Positions 32,249-44,700 of a DNA stretch of 64,000 nucleotides are shown here, one piece after another; the stretch's first letter is position 1; every line of letters begins with the position of its first letter. Under the pieces are notes generated by a model. It was not told the DNA's origin, made no database searches, and was given only the letters and a program-made list of their open reading frames with translations. The stretch spans positions 558,001 to 622,000 of the forward strand of contig BROI01000009.1 of NCBI GenBank assembly GCA_027923505.1, in the 5' to 3' direction. The translations under genes were made by a program, and so were the position numbers. This DNA is from Mayamaea pseudoterrestris (lineage: Eukaryota > Bacillariophyta > Bacillariophyceae > Sellaphorales > Sellaphoraceae).

Positions 32249-33115
32249 CTATCCCAAAAGCTTGGCCACCTCCTTGGCGCAAAGCTCCGACGACTGTGGA
32301 TTCTGTCCAGTCACCAATTTGCCATCGACGCAAACCTTGGGCGACCAGTCATCTCCCTTTTCGTACTTGCCGCCCAGCTCCTTGAGTTTCGACTCGAGAA
32401 GGAACGGCACCTTGTTTTCGAGCTTGACAGCCTTCTCCTCTGAATTAGAAAAGCCTGTGACCGTTTTGCCAGACACCAAGCTTTTTCCATCCGCAGTAAC
32501 GCACTGCACCAGTCCATTGGGTCCATGACAGACGGCGGCGACAACCTGGCCAGCCCCCCAAACCTTTTCAATGGCCTGCTTCAACTCAAGCAATCCGACA
32601 AAGTCGACGCAGGTTCCATGTCCACCAGCAAGGAAAATAGCATCCACGCCTCCAAAGTCAATATCGGCGATTGGCTGACTATTCTGCAACTTTCGTTGGG
32701 CGTCTTCGTCCTGCATGAATCGTTTCGAAACGGCTCCGTAGGCGTCACCCTGTAGACTGGCTGGATCAATGGGAATTTCGCCTCCGCGAATGCTGGCAAC
32801 TACTACCTGGTAGCCCTTTTCGCGAAAGACTGCGCAATCATGGTGAGAAAACACGGAACGAGAGTCTGTGAGCGACGGGTTCTGACTGTGAATTCTGATG
32901 CAATAGTGCATCATTCCTGCCAATGAGCGAAATGTATCGTCCAGCCATGACGTACCATAGTATGGAGCGGCAAGTTCCTCGATCCACAGACCCGTTTTGT
33001 GACCGTCAAGGTCGTTGGCGGAAGTGCTGACAATGACAACTTTAGGCTGTAGCAAGTGTAAATGAGGCGTCCATACTGAGTGAGGAGTGACGACACAAAT
33101 GCCTTGACATCGCAT
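32249..33115 (-). CDS. DJ-1/PfpI superfamily, Hsp31-like protein
   Basis: Two exons read clearly: up to 32956 and from 32829 down, across a 126-base GT-AG intron (32830-32955) in phase 1, giving APYY-V-FREKGYQ at the junction. The intron length is a multiple of three and has no stop, so unspliced reading also stays open. Family features: KVVIVSTSANDLDGHKTGLWIEELAAPYY (first strand and the conserved Glu region), GAVDAIFLAGGHG-like GGVDAIFLAGGHGTCVDF, and the nucleophile Cys in VAAVCHGPNGL. Hsp31/DJ-1 relatives act as chaperones or glyoxalase/deglycase-like enzymes in cytosol or mitochondria. The 5' end is uncertain: ATG at 33115 (MRCQGICVV) is used here, but TTGCTACAG before CCTAAAGTT could be an acceptor from a short upstream exon. 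Confidence 0.82.
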   Translation of the reverse strand: MRCQGICVVTPHSVWTPHLHLLQPKVVIVSTSANDLDGHKTGLWIEELAAPYYGTSWLDDTFRSLAGMMHYCIRIHSQNPSLTDSRSVFSHHDCAVFREKGYQVVVASIRGGEIPIDPASLQGDAYGAVSKRFMQDEDAQRKLQNSQPIADIDFGGVDAIFLAGGHGTCVDFVGLLELKQAIEKVWGAGQVVAAVCHGPNGLVQCVTADGKSLVSGKTVTGFSNSEEKAVKLENKVPFLLESKLKELGGKYEKGDDWSPKVCVDGKLVTGQNPQSSELCAKEVAKLLG

Positions 33116-33690
33116 CGCAATACATGGTCGTACGATAACATGACTTTGATATGCACCGCACGACACGTCTCGTCGGAGCGGACAGCAAGCTCTTACAAGG
33201 CACAATGACCAAAGGCAAGGACGACCATGTCATGGAAACAAAGCGAACCGACCGACACTGGACGTGGGACATGAATGAATCATGTCATTTGCTTTCGGTC
33301 TTGATTCTGTACACCTTGGAGACGCTACCGGTAGCTACTTACCATGATCTGTAAGTAGTGTTAAGATTTGCGGACGATTGAATACGAAAGCTTTGTATGA
33401 TATACAGTATGATGTATCGATTGTTGTGATGACGACGGCTATTCGAAGGAGGCCCAGGAAAGATCGCGCGAGATCCTCCGCGGATGGAAGATCGTCGAAC
33501 CATTGATAACCGCTGCGATGGCGCGTCACCCTAGCAGCCGGCAGACATGAACCATCGGAAATGGCTTGGCCGTCATTCACAAACTTCCTCCCGACCTACT
33601 TGCACTGTGACTTTCCTTGGCGAAATACGCAGTACACATCTGTCAGTAGCAGCCTTGCATTGTCAGTTATTAATCAATCCCATTAAAATC
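33116..33690. promoter_or_regulatory. Divergent promoter region, DJ-1-like / ACADS
   Basis: About 575 bases between divergent genes. It may include a short first exon of the DJ-1-like gene (open sequence on the minus strand near 33160-33270). The reading frame of the dehydrogenase is open back to 33547 but has no ATG in good position before 33691. Confidence 0.5.
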
Positions 33691-34989
33691 ATGTCGTTAC
33701 TTTCCCGAAGCCTTGTTCGTTGCGTCGTGCAACGCAGCAGCAGCAGCAGCAATACTACCTCTGCTTCCACGACCCTTGGACGACTATCTGCACTCCGCCG
33801 CAACTACACGACGCACAATCACTTGCCGGAGGAACATCGCATGGTTTACGAAATGTGTCGCAACTTTGCCGACCAAGAGTTGGCTCCCAATGCTGGCAAG
33901 TGGGACCACGACCATTCCTTCCCGACGGACGCAGTCACAAAGCTTGCCGAGCTTGGTCTCATGGGAATTAACACGCCATCTCAGTACAATGGAAGTGAAC
34001 TAGACGCCATGAGTTACGCCATTGCCATGGAGGAAATATCGCGTGGATGTGCAAGCGTTGGCGTCATCATGAGCGCGCACAATTCATTATACTTGTGGCC
34101 GATTCAAACGTTTGGATCCGATCGCTTGAAGGAGGAGTTTGTCGCTCCATACGCGCAGTGCGTCGACGACAGTAGCAGCAGCAACAAACTAAAGATTGGC
34201 TGCTTTGGCTTGAGTGAACCAGGCAATGGATCGGATGCCGGCGCAGCTTCCACGACGGCTACTTTGGATGGAGACGAATGGATCATTAACGGCACCAAGG
34301 CATGGATCACCAACGCGCACGAGGCGGGGGCGGCCGTCGTCTTTGCAACCACCGACAAGTCGCAGAAGCACAAGGGCATTAGTGCCTTTGTCGTTCCCAT
34401 GGATGCGCCAGGCTTTTCGCTGGGGGCAAAGGAGGACAAGTTGGGCATTCGAGCGTCGTCCACGTCCAATCTCATCATGGACAATGTTCGCATTCCAAAG
34501 CACTACTTGATTGGTGAACCAGGTGAAGGTTTCAAGATTGCCATGAAGACGCTGGATGGTGGACGCATTGGTGTGGCTGGACAGGCGCTCGGCATTGCGT
34601 CGGCCTCGATTGACTGCGCCGTCAAGTATGCGCTGGAGCGCCACGCCTTTGGCAAGCCCATTGCTAGTTTGCAGTCGATTCAAAACAAGATTTCTGCCAT
34701 GGTGGTTGCGAGAGACTCTGCTCGCTTGCTGACTTGGAGAGCTGCTCAAATGAAGGACAAGAATGAGCGATACACTCGCGAGGCTGCCATGGCCAAGCTT
34801 GCTGCTAGTGAAGCCTCCACCATGTGCGCGCACCAGGCAATTCAGATTCTGGGAGGAATGGGTTACGTCAGCGACATGCCGGCGGAGCGCCACTATCGGG
34901 ACGCTCGCATCACTGAAATCTACGAGGGTACCAGTGAGGTGCAGCATTTGGTGATTGCCAACGACGTGATCAAGGAGTACAAGGGATAG
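33691..34989 (+). CDS. ACADS: Short-chain acyl-CoA dehydrogenase, mitochondrial
   Basis: Single exon, 432 residues from the ATG at 33691. It oxidises short acyl-CoA to trans-2-enoyl-CoA in mitochondrial beta-oxidation, with FAD and electron-transfer flavoprotein. The N terminus ([20 protein letters not shown]) is an Arg/Ser presequence. [21 protein letters not shown] and NSLYLWPI match the short-chain class closely. [14 protein letters not shown] and [10 protein letters not shown] form the FAD-binding beta-domain. The catalytic Glu lies in [12 protein letters not shown] near the C terminus, where the short- and medium-chain classes keep it. [23 protein letters not shown] is the usual C-terminal signature. 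A small acidic/Ser insert ([10 protein letters not shown]) is the only oddity. Confidence 0.95.
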   Translation: MSLLSRSLVRCVVQRSSSSSNTTSASTTLGRLSALRRNYTTHNHLPEEHRMVYEMCRNFADQELAPNAGKWDHDHSFPTDAVTKLAELGLMGINTPSQYNGSELDAMSYAIAMEEISRGCASVGVIMSAHNSLYLWPIQTFGSDRLKEEFVAPYAQCVDDSSSSNKLKIGCFGLSEPGNGSDAGAASTTATLDGDEWIINGTKAWITNAHEAGAAVVFATTDKSQKHKGISAFVVPMDAPGFSLGAKEDKLGIRASSTSNLIMDNVRIPKHYLIGEPGEGFKIAMKTLDGGRIGVAGQALGIASASIDCAVKYALERHAFGKPIASLQSIQNKISAMVVARDSARLLTWRAAQMKDKNERYTREAAMAKLAASEASTMCAHQAIQILGGMGYVSDMPAERHYRDARITEIYEGTSEVQHLVIANDVIKEYKG

Positions 34990-35076
34990 ACGAGTGTGTC
35001 ATTTTGACGGTCGTTAGAATTATCATTACTATAGCAAATGCAAGTTTGTCAACTCATCATACTCTACTACTTTCTG

Positions 35077-35811
35077 TTAGGACACTACAGCGTGACAGTT
35101 CCAGTAGTCGACAGCTTGCATGTATTGCGCTCGGTCAATGGGAATGCCACTACCACCTTCCTCCTTGCCGAGAGCGTTGCGCATGGCCGTGATGGGATTC
35201 ATTGGCAGCTCCTTGTCAATGTCTTGCGCTTTGACGCTGACAATGCCCCACTCAGCCGTCTCCAGATTGGCGGGTCGACCTTGAGCAATATTTTCCTTAT
35301 TGATTTGCTCGCGCGAATACATTATGAGATCCAAATACTTTGCGACTGGCAGATCGTCATCATTCTTCGCGACAAGGTCTTTGGGAAAGAATCTGGTCAA
35401 GACTGGTAGTTCCTTGTCGTTCCGCGCCTCGTATTTGGTCCGAAGCAACGGTTCGTTGGAAGGCGTAATGGGCAAAACGTTGACGCAAGCATTCGTGAAA
35501 TCGTTCTCGATGAACAAATGCTTGCAGAATGGCGCATACCCATCGCGTAACATAGTTTCGTTGTATCTGCTATTGACGATATCTTCAAACGTCGCAATCG
35601 ATGTCGAAAATACGGTGCCTCCATAGGCTTTCGACGCTTCCGTCTCGGCAAACTGCCGAAAACAAAAGGGGTCGACCACCAAATGTTTATGTTGAGAGGT
35701 TGATGCCGAGGTCATTCTTACAGCAGTAGTGGAGATACACCGACGAGAAATAATTGCAACGTTTCTGGAAGAGCGGCTCAAGGCGAACAAGAGCAGCAGC
35801 GTCGTCGTCAT
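35077..35811 (-). CDS. DUF3228-like protein, probably organelle-targeted
   Basis: Single exon, 244 residues. The first 32 residues (MTTTLLLLFALSRSSRNVAIISRRCISTTAVR) are hydrophobic then Arg/Ser-rich, fitting an organelle presequence; a second ATG follows at codon 33. The body begins VVDPFCFRQFAE and includes CVNVLPITPSNEPLLRTKYEARNDKELPVLTRFF, YLDLIMYSREQI and EWGIVSVKAQD, and ends in a conserved MNPITAMRNALGKEEGGSGIPIDR. This pattern matches my memory of the DUF3228 family shared by bacteria and algae. Its function is not known. The gene is divergent from the large gene at 36170. Confidence 0.7.
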   Translation of the reverse strand: MTTTLLLLFALSRSSRNVAIISRRCISTTAVRMTSASTSQHKHLVVDPFCFRQFAETEASKAYGGTVFSTSIATFEDIVNSRYNETMLRDGYAPFCKHLFIENDFTNACVNVLPITPSNEPLLRTKYEARNDKELPVLTRFFPKDLVAKNDDDLPVAKYLDLIMYSREQINKENIAQGRPANLETAEWGIVSVKAQDIDKELPMNPITAMRNALGKEEGGSGIPIDRAQYMQAVDYWNCHAVVS

Positions 35812-36169
35812 GGTGACGACCGATGGATGAATGTGGCGCGCGGCGGATGGCTCGGAAGTGTCGCTCTGGTTACCATTTTTTGTCGCTACGGTACTCTCGT
35901 CGGGCTCGGCCGGCGTCGTTCTCGCTGCCGTAGCCGATCACCATGAAGAGTTGAGGCACGAAAATGTTATTGCTGTTCCATGCCCTTGCAAATGCCAAAT
36001 TGTTCATGCGATAGCATTATAAACTAAACCACCAAGAGCTAACAGATTAGAGTCGGTGATTGGCAAGTCGATCACTCCATCGAGACTTCTTGGACACTCC
36101 ACGTTAGTCTCAACTGCATCTAGTCGACTGGTTTCTCGTTTCGCTGCGCTGACAATCCACAATCATCGC
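35812..36169. promoter_or_regulatory. Divergent promoter region
   Basis: About 360 bases between the DUF3228-like gene (minus) and the 1,750-residue protein (plus). The frame of the latter is open upstream to 36056 but the first ATG is at 36170. No factor site is claimed. Confidence 0.45.
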
Positions 36170-39100
36170 ATGGCTTCGTTACCTTTCAAAAGGCGCAGTC
36201 CAAAGCGTCAACACTTCACAACTATCAAGAACAACATACTGACAAAAAGGAAGAAGAATGAGCTTATCGCTGGTGATAATGACGGAGTGGCAGATGCCTT
36301 TGGCGATGCGTTGCAAGTATCGCTAAACTCGTCGTCGGCATTTTCCTACAAGGCAAGCAACAATGAGATGCATGCAAAATTGAAAGAAGACGGATGGACG
36401 ACGCCACTGTTCACCGTCAGGAATTTGCGAAGGTTGCTAAAATGGCTCATATTTCAGTCGTTGCCATTGTCAAAGCAGCAACAACGTTCCTCAGTTGAAC
36501 GTCGAGGCACAGTCGAGCAAACGTCGCCGCATCAACAGCAACACTATCGTCAACTTTGGAACGTAGTGAAATTCTTTGGACTCCTCTTGCTACTACTAAT
36601 GAGTCTTGCAGCCGCGACGAGTGCATGGCTAACGGTGCAAGTCACATGGACCGTCTACCTTGCAGCGTCTCTAACCATTCGACTTTTATTGGACACCCGG
36701 ACTGAACCGTTGGCTAGCGCTCAGAGATTCGCGACCACCTTTATGTCAGTCCTAGACTTGTATCTGTTTCAAGCACATCGCTACGTTGGACGCGATTTAC
36801 AGATCGAGTCGTTAGCAGCACCGACGAATATATCGTCGCCGGCAAGATTTTCCAAAGCCACGCTGCTTCATAGAAACGCTATTGCCTTTTGCCTTGACAT
36901 GATGACGCAGCAGCAAACAGATGCGCGACGTAAGTTTGAAAGGAATAGCAAAGCAGCAACAGGCAAGTCTTCATGCTTTGGAAGCAGTCAATCCACGTTG
37001 CAGAATCACGTGGCGAAGATTGAAACAAGCTGCACGCCACCGCGAGCCCTTTCGCTGGGGACGATTGACCCACCATCTGCTGACGAAGATGGAGGTTACT
37101 ATGGACTTGCCATGGTGCCATCTATGACAACATTGATAGCAACGCCGGTGCAATCGCCCACACATTCGCGCCAAGGCTCGGGCGAACTTGGAGCTGACAT
37201 GCCATGGCTAGACGTTGGCGCCAAAATTGGATTGCGACTATTGAACTCGGCGCATGTTCAACGGGTCATGTCGGCCACTACTCCTGATCTGACCAGACGG
37301 CAATTGCGAACGCCAGCTGATACCGATGACGACGATCAAGACTATGAAAAAGATGGCAAAGACACTGGTGGGAGCATTTTAGCTGGTGCGCGAGATCAAA
37401 GAATCCACGACGCGAAAAGAAGACCAGTATCAGAGCCCCGCGTAACAAGAGGGGATCGGGTTGAGCTGCACAAGCCAATTCATACATTGTGGACGTCTCC
37501 GTCGGCTGCCATGAGTCCTGTCATGTCCAACAGATCAGAGGATGAGAAAGCATTTTTCCCCGACAGTGCGCAAATTACAACGACACTAAACTCTGGTTAT
37601 TGTTTGAAAACGACGACGATGCAGCATGCGACCGGCCATGAAGATGATCGTTTATCAAGCGGTCGCCCGCCATTGTCGCCAAGATCGATTGACAAGGAGC
37701 CTGATTTGCAAGAACGAGATCCGTCCGTCACGATGCAGCTCGAGTCGAACTCGACTGTCGGCGGCGAGGATGATATCCATCGTGAGATGGATGAACGAAT
37801 CGATTTGTCGCCGCCACAGATAAACCGATTCGTATCGCTCGACGATGAGAAAAGGCCGATTCGTTTTCAAAGCTTGACAAATCCATCTCCCGACTTTACA
37901 CTACCAACTCAAAAGCCTACTCAGCAAACGTCATGTCGACGAGAACCGTTACAGGCCGGAGTCAAAGTGGCTGTTCCTATATTCCCATTGCAGCCGCGAC
38001 AACATGGTGTTGTTAGACGCTACACCTTTTCTCAATACCAGATGGGAACGGTCGTCAGAAGCAAGAGAATTTATGTCGCGTCGGCTGATATTGATACAAG
38101 TCGATATTATCGGCACAATCGCGAAACAAACTGTCTCTCTGTCACGGTGAAACTTGACAAGTCTTTCCTTCGAAACGCCGAGTTTGCAGAGTTGTCGTTT
38201 CGCGTCCTGGATTCATGGAGTACCCGATACATGCCCAAGTGTTCCAAAGTGCCAATTGGTGCCTGCGTTGCTACGAAATATGGAATCGGTGTGTTGGTCG
38301 GCTGGCGAGTTGAAGGAGATTGTCACGTGATCCGCTCACTTTGGAATCGCAGAGGCGCTGGCTCGGCTCATGCGTATCTTGGTCGAGACGCAATCTACTC
38401 TACGATCGAGGCAGCAATCGGCTTTGATGTCAAGACGCGGTTCGGTGGGGGTGTAGTCGTAGCATATGTCGATGGAGGGAAGACATTCGACATGGGAAGA
38501 TATCTAGTCGCAATTTACGAAGATGGCCGCCATTGCGGACATGTGCTGGATGTTCATCGCAACGACATTTACGCATGCTATGGTTCTCAATTCATACCAA
38601 TTATTGAACATGTGCGAGAAGCGGCCTTGTACCAGATACAGGTGGACAACTACAATGCAGCACTTCGCGAGCAACTGTATTCGAATGCTGCTGAGACGAG
38701 CGATCCGCGATTTTGGAATGCTATACGTGAATGTGGTGACATTCTATGGGACAGCTTTTTGCGTGCGGTCGAAGAAGACAAAGACTTTGATGCTGGCGTA
38801 AATGAGTTTATGGCTAAAATTATTGAGTTTCTCGAGCGTTTAGACTCCAGTCCAGCGGACTGCGACGTGACGACGAAGGATGAATTTGTTATGACAGACT
38901 TTGAAATCGAATGCATCACCCAATTTTCGTCCACATCGGAGGATGACATAGACAGCGATGGTTGCGTTCGAAATGAGCCTGGCATGTGGCTGGTAAATGA
39001 CATCTTCGGGGGATTCTTCAAGCAAGGAGAGCAATCGCTCGATGAAACGTCGGCTAATGCGCCCAAGGATTCTGCCGTTCCACAGCAATCCCACGTCTAT

Positions 39101-41573
39101 ACGACTGCAGACACAACTAATTTCGACAGAGCTTTTGCTGTGATTCGGACTCTCATGCACACTGTTACTTTCGCTAAGGCAGCTAGCGTGGACCACCCTC
39201 ACTTTCGACTTGCAATGACCGTTGTGCACGAAGGCAAGTATTGTTATCGGATGCTTGACAGGCCTTCACCATTCCTTTGCTTATACGCCATACCTTTTTT
39301 CACCAGTGCTGCTTTTCGTCAGAAATTGTCTCAAGGTAATTTACAAGAATCGCTCAAGTCGCTCCACGGAGATTTGGAAGGAGGCGCTGCAGGATCTGGC
39401 TGCGACATTCGGACCATTAAAGGCACGGTTGCATAGAATAGGTCTAGGGATTGCGCAACGAATGGAGAAGCAAGGCCGTAAAGCGAAGGCTCGTGCTCTC
39501 CAACTGGTGGATACGATCATCAGCGACGAAAAATTGCTGTTTGGGATGGAGCAAGGCGACTGGGCGATGTGTGTGAATCGACTGGAAATCGCTTTCGTTC
39601 AGTCGAATGTGGTAGAGAAGGAAAGCATGTTCTACTACCGCAAGGCTGCGCAATATATTTGCAAACATATTCAATCGACTTTCACAGCAAATGAAGGAGC
39701 TGCTACGCGAAATAACGAAAAAATGGCTCTTTTAGGGCATATTGTAAGATCCTTAGCTGCCCCAAGGCGTACCATACTCAAGACGCTGCTCGATAACGAC
39801 ATCCTTGAAGTATTGGAACGAATTTTGGTCCGCGTGTACTGTCGTGAGGAGTTGTCTTCGCGGATGCTTACCATTCATGCCTCAAACTTTCACTCGCTGC
39901 GGCATCTGCGGATATTTAAAGACATCTCCGTCGCCGGGCGCATGTGGCGCCCCTTGTTGGACGCTGCCGACGAAGAATTCTCCTGGGTCGTCTCGAACAT
40001 GCCAGAAAACTCCCAAGACTTCATGTGCCCATTGTCGAGTCTCTTTTCTCTGTGCGTGGCTCGGTTTCATAAAATGTCTGACGGAGACTTGTCAAAAGAT
40101 TGGCTCGATTTTCTCTTGGAACCCGACGCTGTCAGAATTATTCAGGACATCGACATGAAGTTGCTTCTTGCGCTTAGGGCCTTTTCTGAGGATATTAAGG
40201 AAATGATGGTCATTTTGCCGTACTACTCTAACATCGATGATGACATACTGAAGCTGATGGATGAAGTCAATGTAGATGAGTTTGTAAAGGGTGCATCAAA
40301 AGCACTGGATGATCCCGATGCCCTGGCAGGTTTTTTAAAGCAAAAAACGTCGATAGCAGTTGAACGTTTTTTGAATTATCTGCCAAGGCTCTCGATTCCG
40401 GTTGAGAAGCGGGAGTTGGGGGAAGGGTTTGTGCTCACCTGTCGAGGTCACGATGGCAGTGACCTCACTCTCTCGGACGTTGTGATACGACGAGAGAATC
40501 TTGTCTGTCGGATACTTGGTGGTGACTCTCTTTTCTTTCCAATGATCGGCGATGAATCAAGCGCTACTTGTTCTTCAAATCCGTCGCAGGTAAATCAAGG
40601 CGTTGGCTTGGACGAGGAGGATGTCTTGGCTCACATTCGCAAGCTCCTTGCGCAAGCGCAAAGCTATGGCTGCTGGACATCTGGCGTTAATGGCATTGGT
40701 GAGGCGCCATCAGACCCCTATGTTGCGTCAGCACTGCATGGGCTCCCCGTGTCAAATGTATTAAACTGCGCGTTTGAGCTTTGGAGAAATCTGGAAATTG
40801 ACGACGATGAACTTCTTGAAGTGGCTATTAAGGATGTGTCTCTACAAATTCAGCTACAGAAGAAGCGAGAAGAGAATATGCTAGATTCGGCCGAAGAAGC
40901 GGTGATTGATGAACCTACCTCGCATCCCGAATCAATTGCCAATAACTTAAAGGTTCCGTGTTCTGTTAATGGATCTAGTCGGCGATTCAATCCTCGCGCC
41001 GATCCAACGATTTTCTTTCTCGAGATGAGCAAATTGACATTGAACCTCGACAATTTCTTGTTTCGTATCGAAAAAGGCCAGCCGCAAAGCGTATTCGATC
41101 CTGTACTTGAAGGCCGTGCAATGATTTCATTACAGAATATATCTATGCGGCTTCGCGTTGACTGTGCGAAACAGCGTCTCCAGAAACCTGGGCAAGGATT
41201 CGCTGTCGCCATACCCATTCTGCAAATCACAGAGCTCGATGTCCAGCTTGAAGATATGAAAATGCGAGTAAAAGACACTGGGTTTGGGTCCGATTGGTTA
41301 CTGAACCGCGCCGTCAAGACATTTGCCGGCAACATTACAAATATTGTTAAAGAGAATCTTCGCGCACAGATTCGGGAGCAATGCCAGAGTGTGGTCGACA
41401 GTTTGAACGCTTATTTTGCGGGTGAGTTGTAGTGCCTATCTGCGTTGTTCTCTTTCACGTTTTCGCTTGCGCTAATATCGTCCCTCGTTCCATTGCCAGT
41501 TAATCCAAACATGCTGTTGAGCATTTTGGGGATCAGTATTGACGATTTGGACGATACCGTCGTCTGGGTATAA
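36170..41573 (+). CDS. Large membrane protein with TULIP/HAM1-like C terminus
   Basis: Three exons: 36170-39233, 39307-41421 and 41500-41573; 1,750 residues. Intron 1 (73 bases) has a GC donor (GCAAGT) and a CAG acceptor; intron 2 is GT-AG. Both are phase 1. Near residues 130-185 lies a hydrophobic hairpin (FFGLLLLLLMSLAAATSAWL, then VYLAASLTIRLLL). A long Ser/Asp/Arg-rich disordered part follows (about 260-600). A globular region (about 620-830) contains PIGACVATKYGIGVLVGWRVEG and ARFGGGVVVAYVDGG-like strands. A large helical region follows (from about 1,050) and the last 140 residues (TLNLDNFLFRIEKG, ISLQNISMRLRVD, LDVQLEDMKMRVK) have the paired-strand pattern of TULIP/BPI or HAM1-like lipid-binding domains. 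Inferred: a membrane-anchored lipid-binding or membrane-contact protein. The exact family is uncertain. Confidence 0.75.
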
Positions 41574-41722
41574 TGCGGTATGTACATCTGCGCGTTACCA
41601 AGCATATGGTTTACATTCTGACGCTGGCGACGAATGCAAATAAATGCAATATTTCTATGACCTGTTACTTAAAACTGTAAAATCTAAACGAGGATAAATT
41701 GTTTATTTCCAAGCAGACATCG

Positions 41723-44700
41723 TTACATCGTAGAAGGTCTTTCGATGACGAAGGTGCGTTGCTGCTGGTGCTTGACTTTCATGAGAGCTGAAATTGCAGC
41801 CGTCGACATGTTTTTGACAAGTACGCCATCGATTTCAACTAAATAATCACCTGGAACAATATATTTAGAAATTGGTGACTGCGCTTCGACACCAAAAACT
41901 ACTGCACAACCGTTGCTGGTGTCGAGAGTGATTCCGAGCGTACCAGGCGGAGCTGTGAATGTTATCGGTTGAACGATGTTGAAGGCCGCCTTTGTCTCAT
42001 TAGGGATGTCATCTTTGATTTTAACAATGGTTTCGGCATCGGCCCCCTTTCCTTTATTAGATAAGCTTACGCATCCCGTACTCTCTGGGCCAAGCAGTCC
42101 TTTGCGTCGCGCCTCCCGTTCGCACTTTGCCTTGAAATCTTCCACGCACTGCTTGCCCTTTATCGCCCATTCTCGACGGTTTTGCATCGCGTAATTCAGA
42201 TATTCATCACTTGATACACCAAATACACCACACTCTTTCAGCCTACCAGCCAAGGGGATGATATAATTGTCGTAAAACCAAAGCTCGCCACTATACCAAC
42301 CGATACTGGGATCCTGTTGCGCCATTTCAGGGGGAAACGTTGTGAGCGACGCAACCGGTTACATATGAAAGTTTAACAACATGAAGCGACTCACTTTATC
42401 CGAACGATGCTTCAAGAAAGCAAAATACATCTCGCAAAAAAGTCTTTCATTCCATTTCTGTAAGTAAAGGCGAATCATGAATGTGAGCAAAATTGTATTG
42501 TGCGAATATCGTCATGCTTCGAGCTAAGGCAGCGGGTACTGGTCGCTCACCAAATAAATGTGCCAGTGTTGCATGGTATGAGAAACGTCTGACGCCTGAA
42601 TAATGTGCTCGAGAACAATAATGGCTCTGCGGTCCATGTGTTCCTTCGCATCCGCAAGCGACACTCTTGGAGAGAATGCAGCCGACCAGCGTTCATTCTG
42701 CAGAGCTTTAAGAGTGGGACAAAATATGTCCGTGGCTAGAATAGAATGTACAAGAAGTGAGCGGAAACGTTGCTTGTCTTCATCGTTTTGATAAATGCAT
42801 CGGCGCAAGTTTGTGAAGTGAGGCAACATGAGTAGCTGCCAGGCCGTATCGATTGAGCGCTGCTCCGCAAGGCTCTTGTCACGGTATAACGCCGCCATCT
42901 CTGGCTCTTCAACCGCGAGTCTTCCATTAGGAACGCCTTTGTGGCCCACATCGTGAATGAGGGCGCTAAAAACGACCGCAAATTGGCACATTGGTTCTGT
43001 TGCGATGCCGTGCGAATATTCGTGGAGATCCTTAACCAAAAATGAAGTGTTCTGATCGACCTGGTCGGGATTGACGATTCTCTTCATGAGCTTGGTGGCA
43101 GATAATATGACATGAGATGCATGTTCGAAGTTATGAAAAGGATTTTTTCGGTAACCTGTAGCAATGGCCATCACGTACTCGCGGGCTTCGCGGCGGACTT
43201 CGCTGCTGAAATCGACATTTGACGGATCCATCCGGTCAAAGGCACCCTTGTCAAAATCGGACATGGGAACAATCATGGTCAATTCGTCCAGACAGCTACC
43301 GACTACCAACTGATTCGTGTCGACATTGTCTTGCATGGGCGATGATTCCTGCTCCCGAGCTTCGTGCATCGCTACAACACTCTTAAGCGAGCTCAGCATG
43401 ACTTCGGTAATCCAATCAATCAACCGCTCCGATTTTGTATCAATATCTGCTCGGCCAAGCACCGCGCTAAGACCTGTGTTGGCCCAAATATCTTTCAAAG
43501 TGTGTGGCTCGTCCAATCTATCAAGCTCGGGATTGACATCGATGGGCGTCTCATTCGACGTGGCCGACTGAATGGACGACGCATACGAGGAGGCATGAGA
43601 ATCGGACGAACTTCCCAAGTCTAACCAGTAGGTTTGAACCAAACCTTTTCCTTTGCAGTCAACGAGATCGGCGCGTTCCGTGACTCGGTGGCCCTGGCCG
43701 GCATCGATGAGCAGCTTGGCCGTTTCGGCTGACAAATGCACTTTGTTCTTCAAACCATTACTCTCCATGCGAGCTGCCATATTGATAGTGTCACCAAAGA
43801 GCTGCGCATGACGAAGCAAGTAAGCATTCCAAATTTGTTGCCGATGCTAAGTAAATACAGTTTTATTGATTCTTACCTGGAAGCGACTCTTCTGCCCTCG
43901 GAGAACCCCAGCCGTCACCGGGCCCGAGTGGATACCCACTCGCATTGACAAATCGCCCGTCCCAGGTCCCAATGATATTTCAAGATTCTTCGTCAAGTGA
44001 TTCACTTTAATGAGACTGATTCGGGCGAAACGACACATGATTTCAGCGTGATCCTTTTGAGCTTCGGGAACGCCGGTGGCAGCAACTGCGCGATTATTAA
44101 GCGTCAGTGCTGTGATCAAAGTGGAAAGTAGCACGACACATACGATAGCACATATAAGACGTACCGTAGCAGTCACCAATCGTTTCAACCTTGAACACAC
44201 CAAGCTTCTTGGCGATACGATCCATGGCGCGATAAATTGTCTCCAGCAAAATAAACACTTGCGAAGGTTCTCGTTCGCTGCTCCATGCTGTGAAACCAGC
44301 AATGTCAGCAAACAAGACAGACTACAGTTGCAACGCAATGTGGGTGAGTGTTCAACGTGACAAGACGACAATATAAGATAGACAAAACTTTTCCTTACCG
44401 TATTCGGAAACAAGTCGGCAATGGGCTCCGAGCTGATTCCTTGCCCATTGGCGCGATCTTCTGCATCTTCAGCCAGCATCTTCTTCAACTTGTGCTTGGG
44501 CGCTTCCGTCAAACCATTTTTATGCAAAAGCTTTTGCTCTTCTTCTTTTCTGATGGCATTTTGATATAGCTTGTCGCGGACAGCGTCTGGAAAGAGAGAT
44601 CGTACAATTGCATCGGACCGCTGTGCCTGATTTACCACCTTGGCTTGCCGATCCTCGACGACGCAGTCGTATATGATAAATATGAGTATGACGCCAAAGA

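Noticed and set aside
34189-34947. 252-codon minus-strand frame inside the acyl-CoA dehydrogenase gene
   Set aside because: It is fully antisense to a well conserved enzyme and shows no family features.
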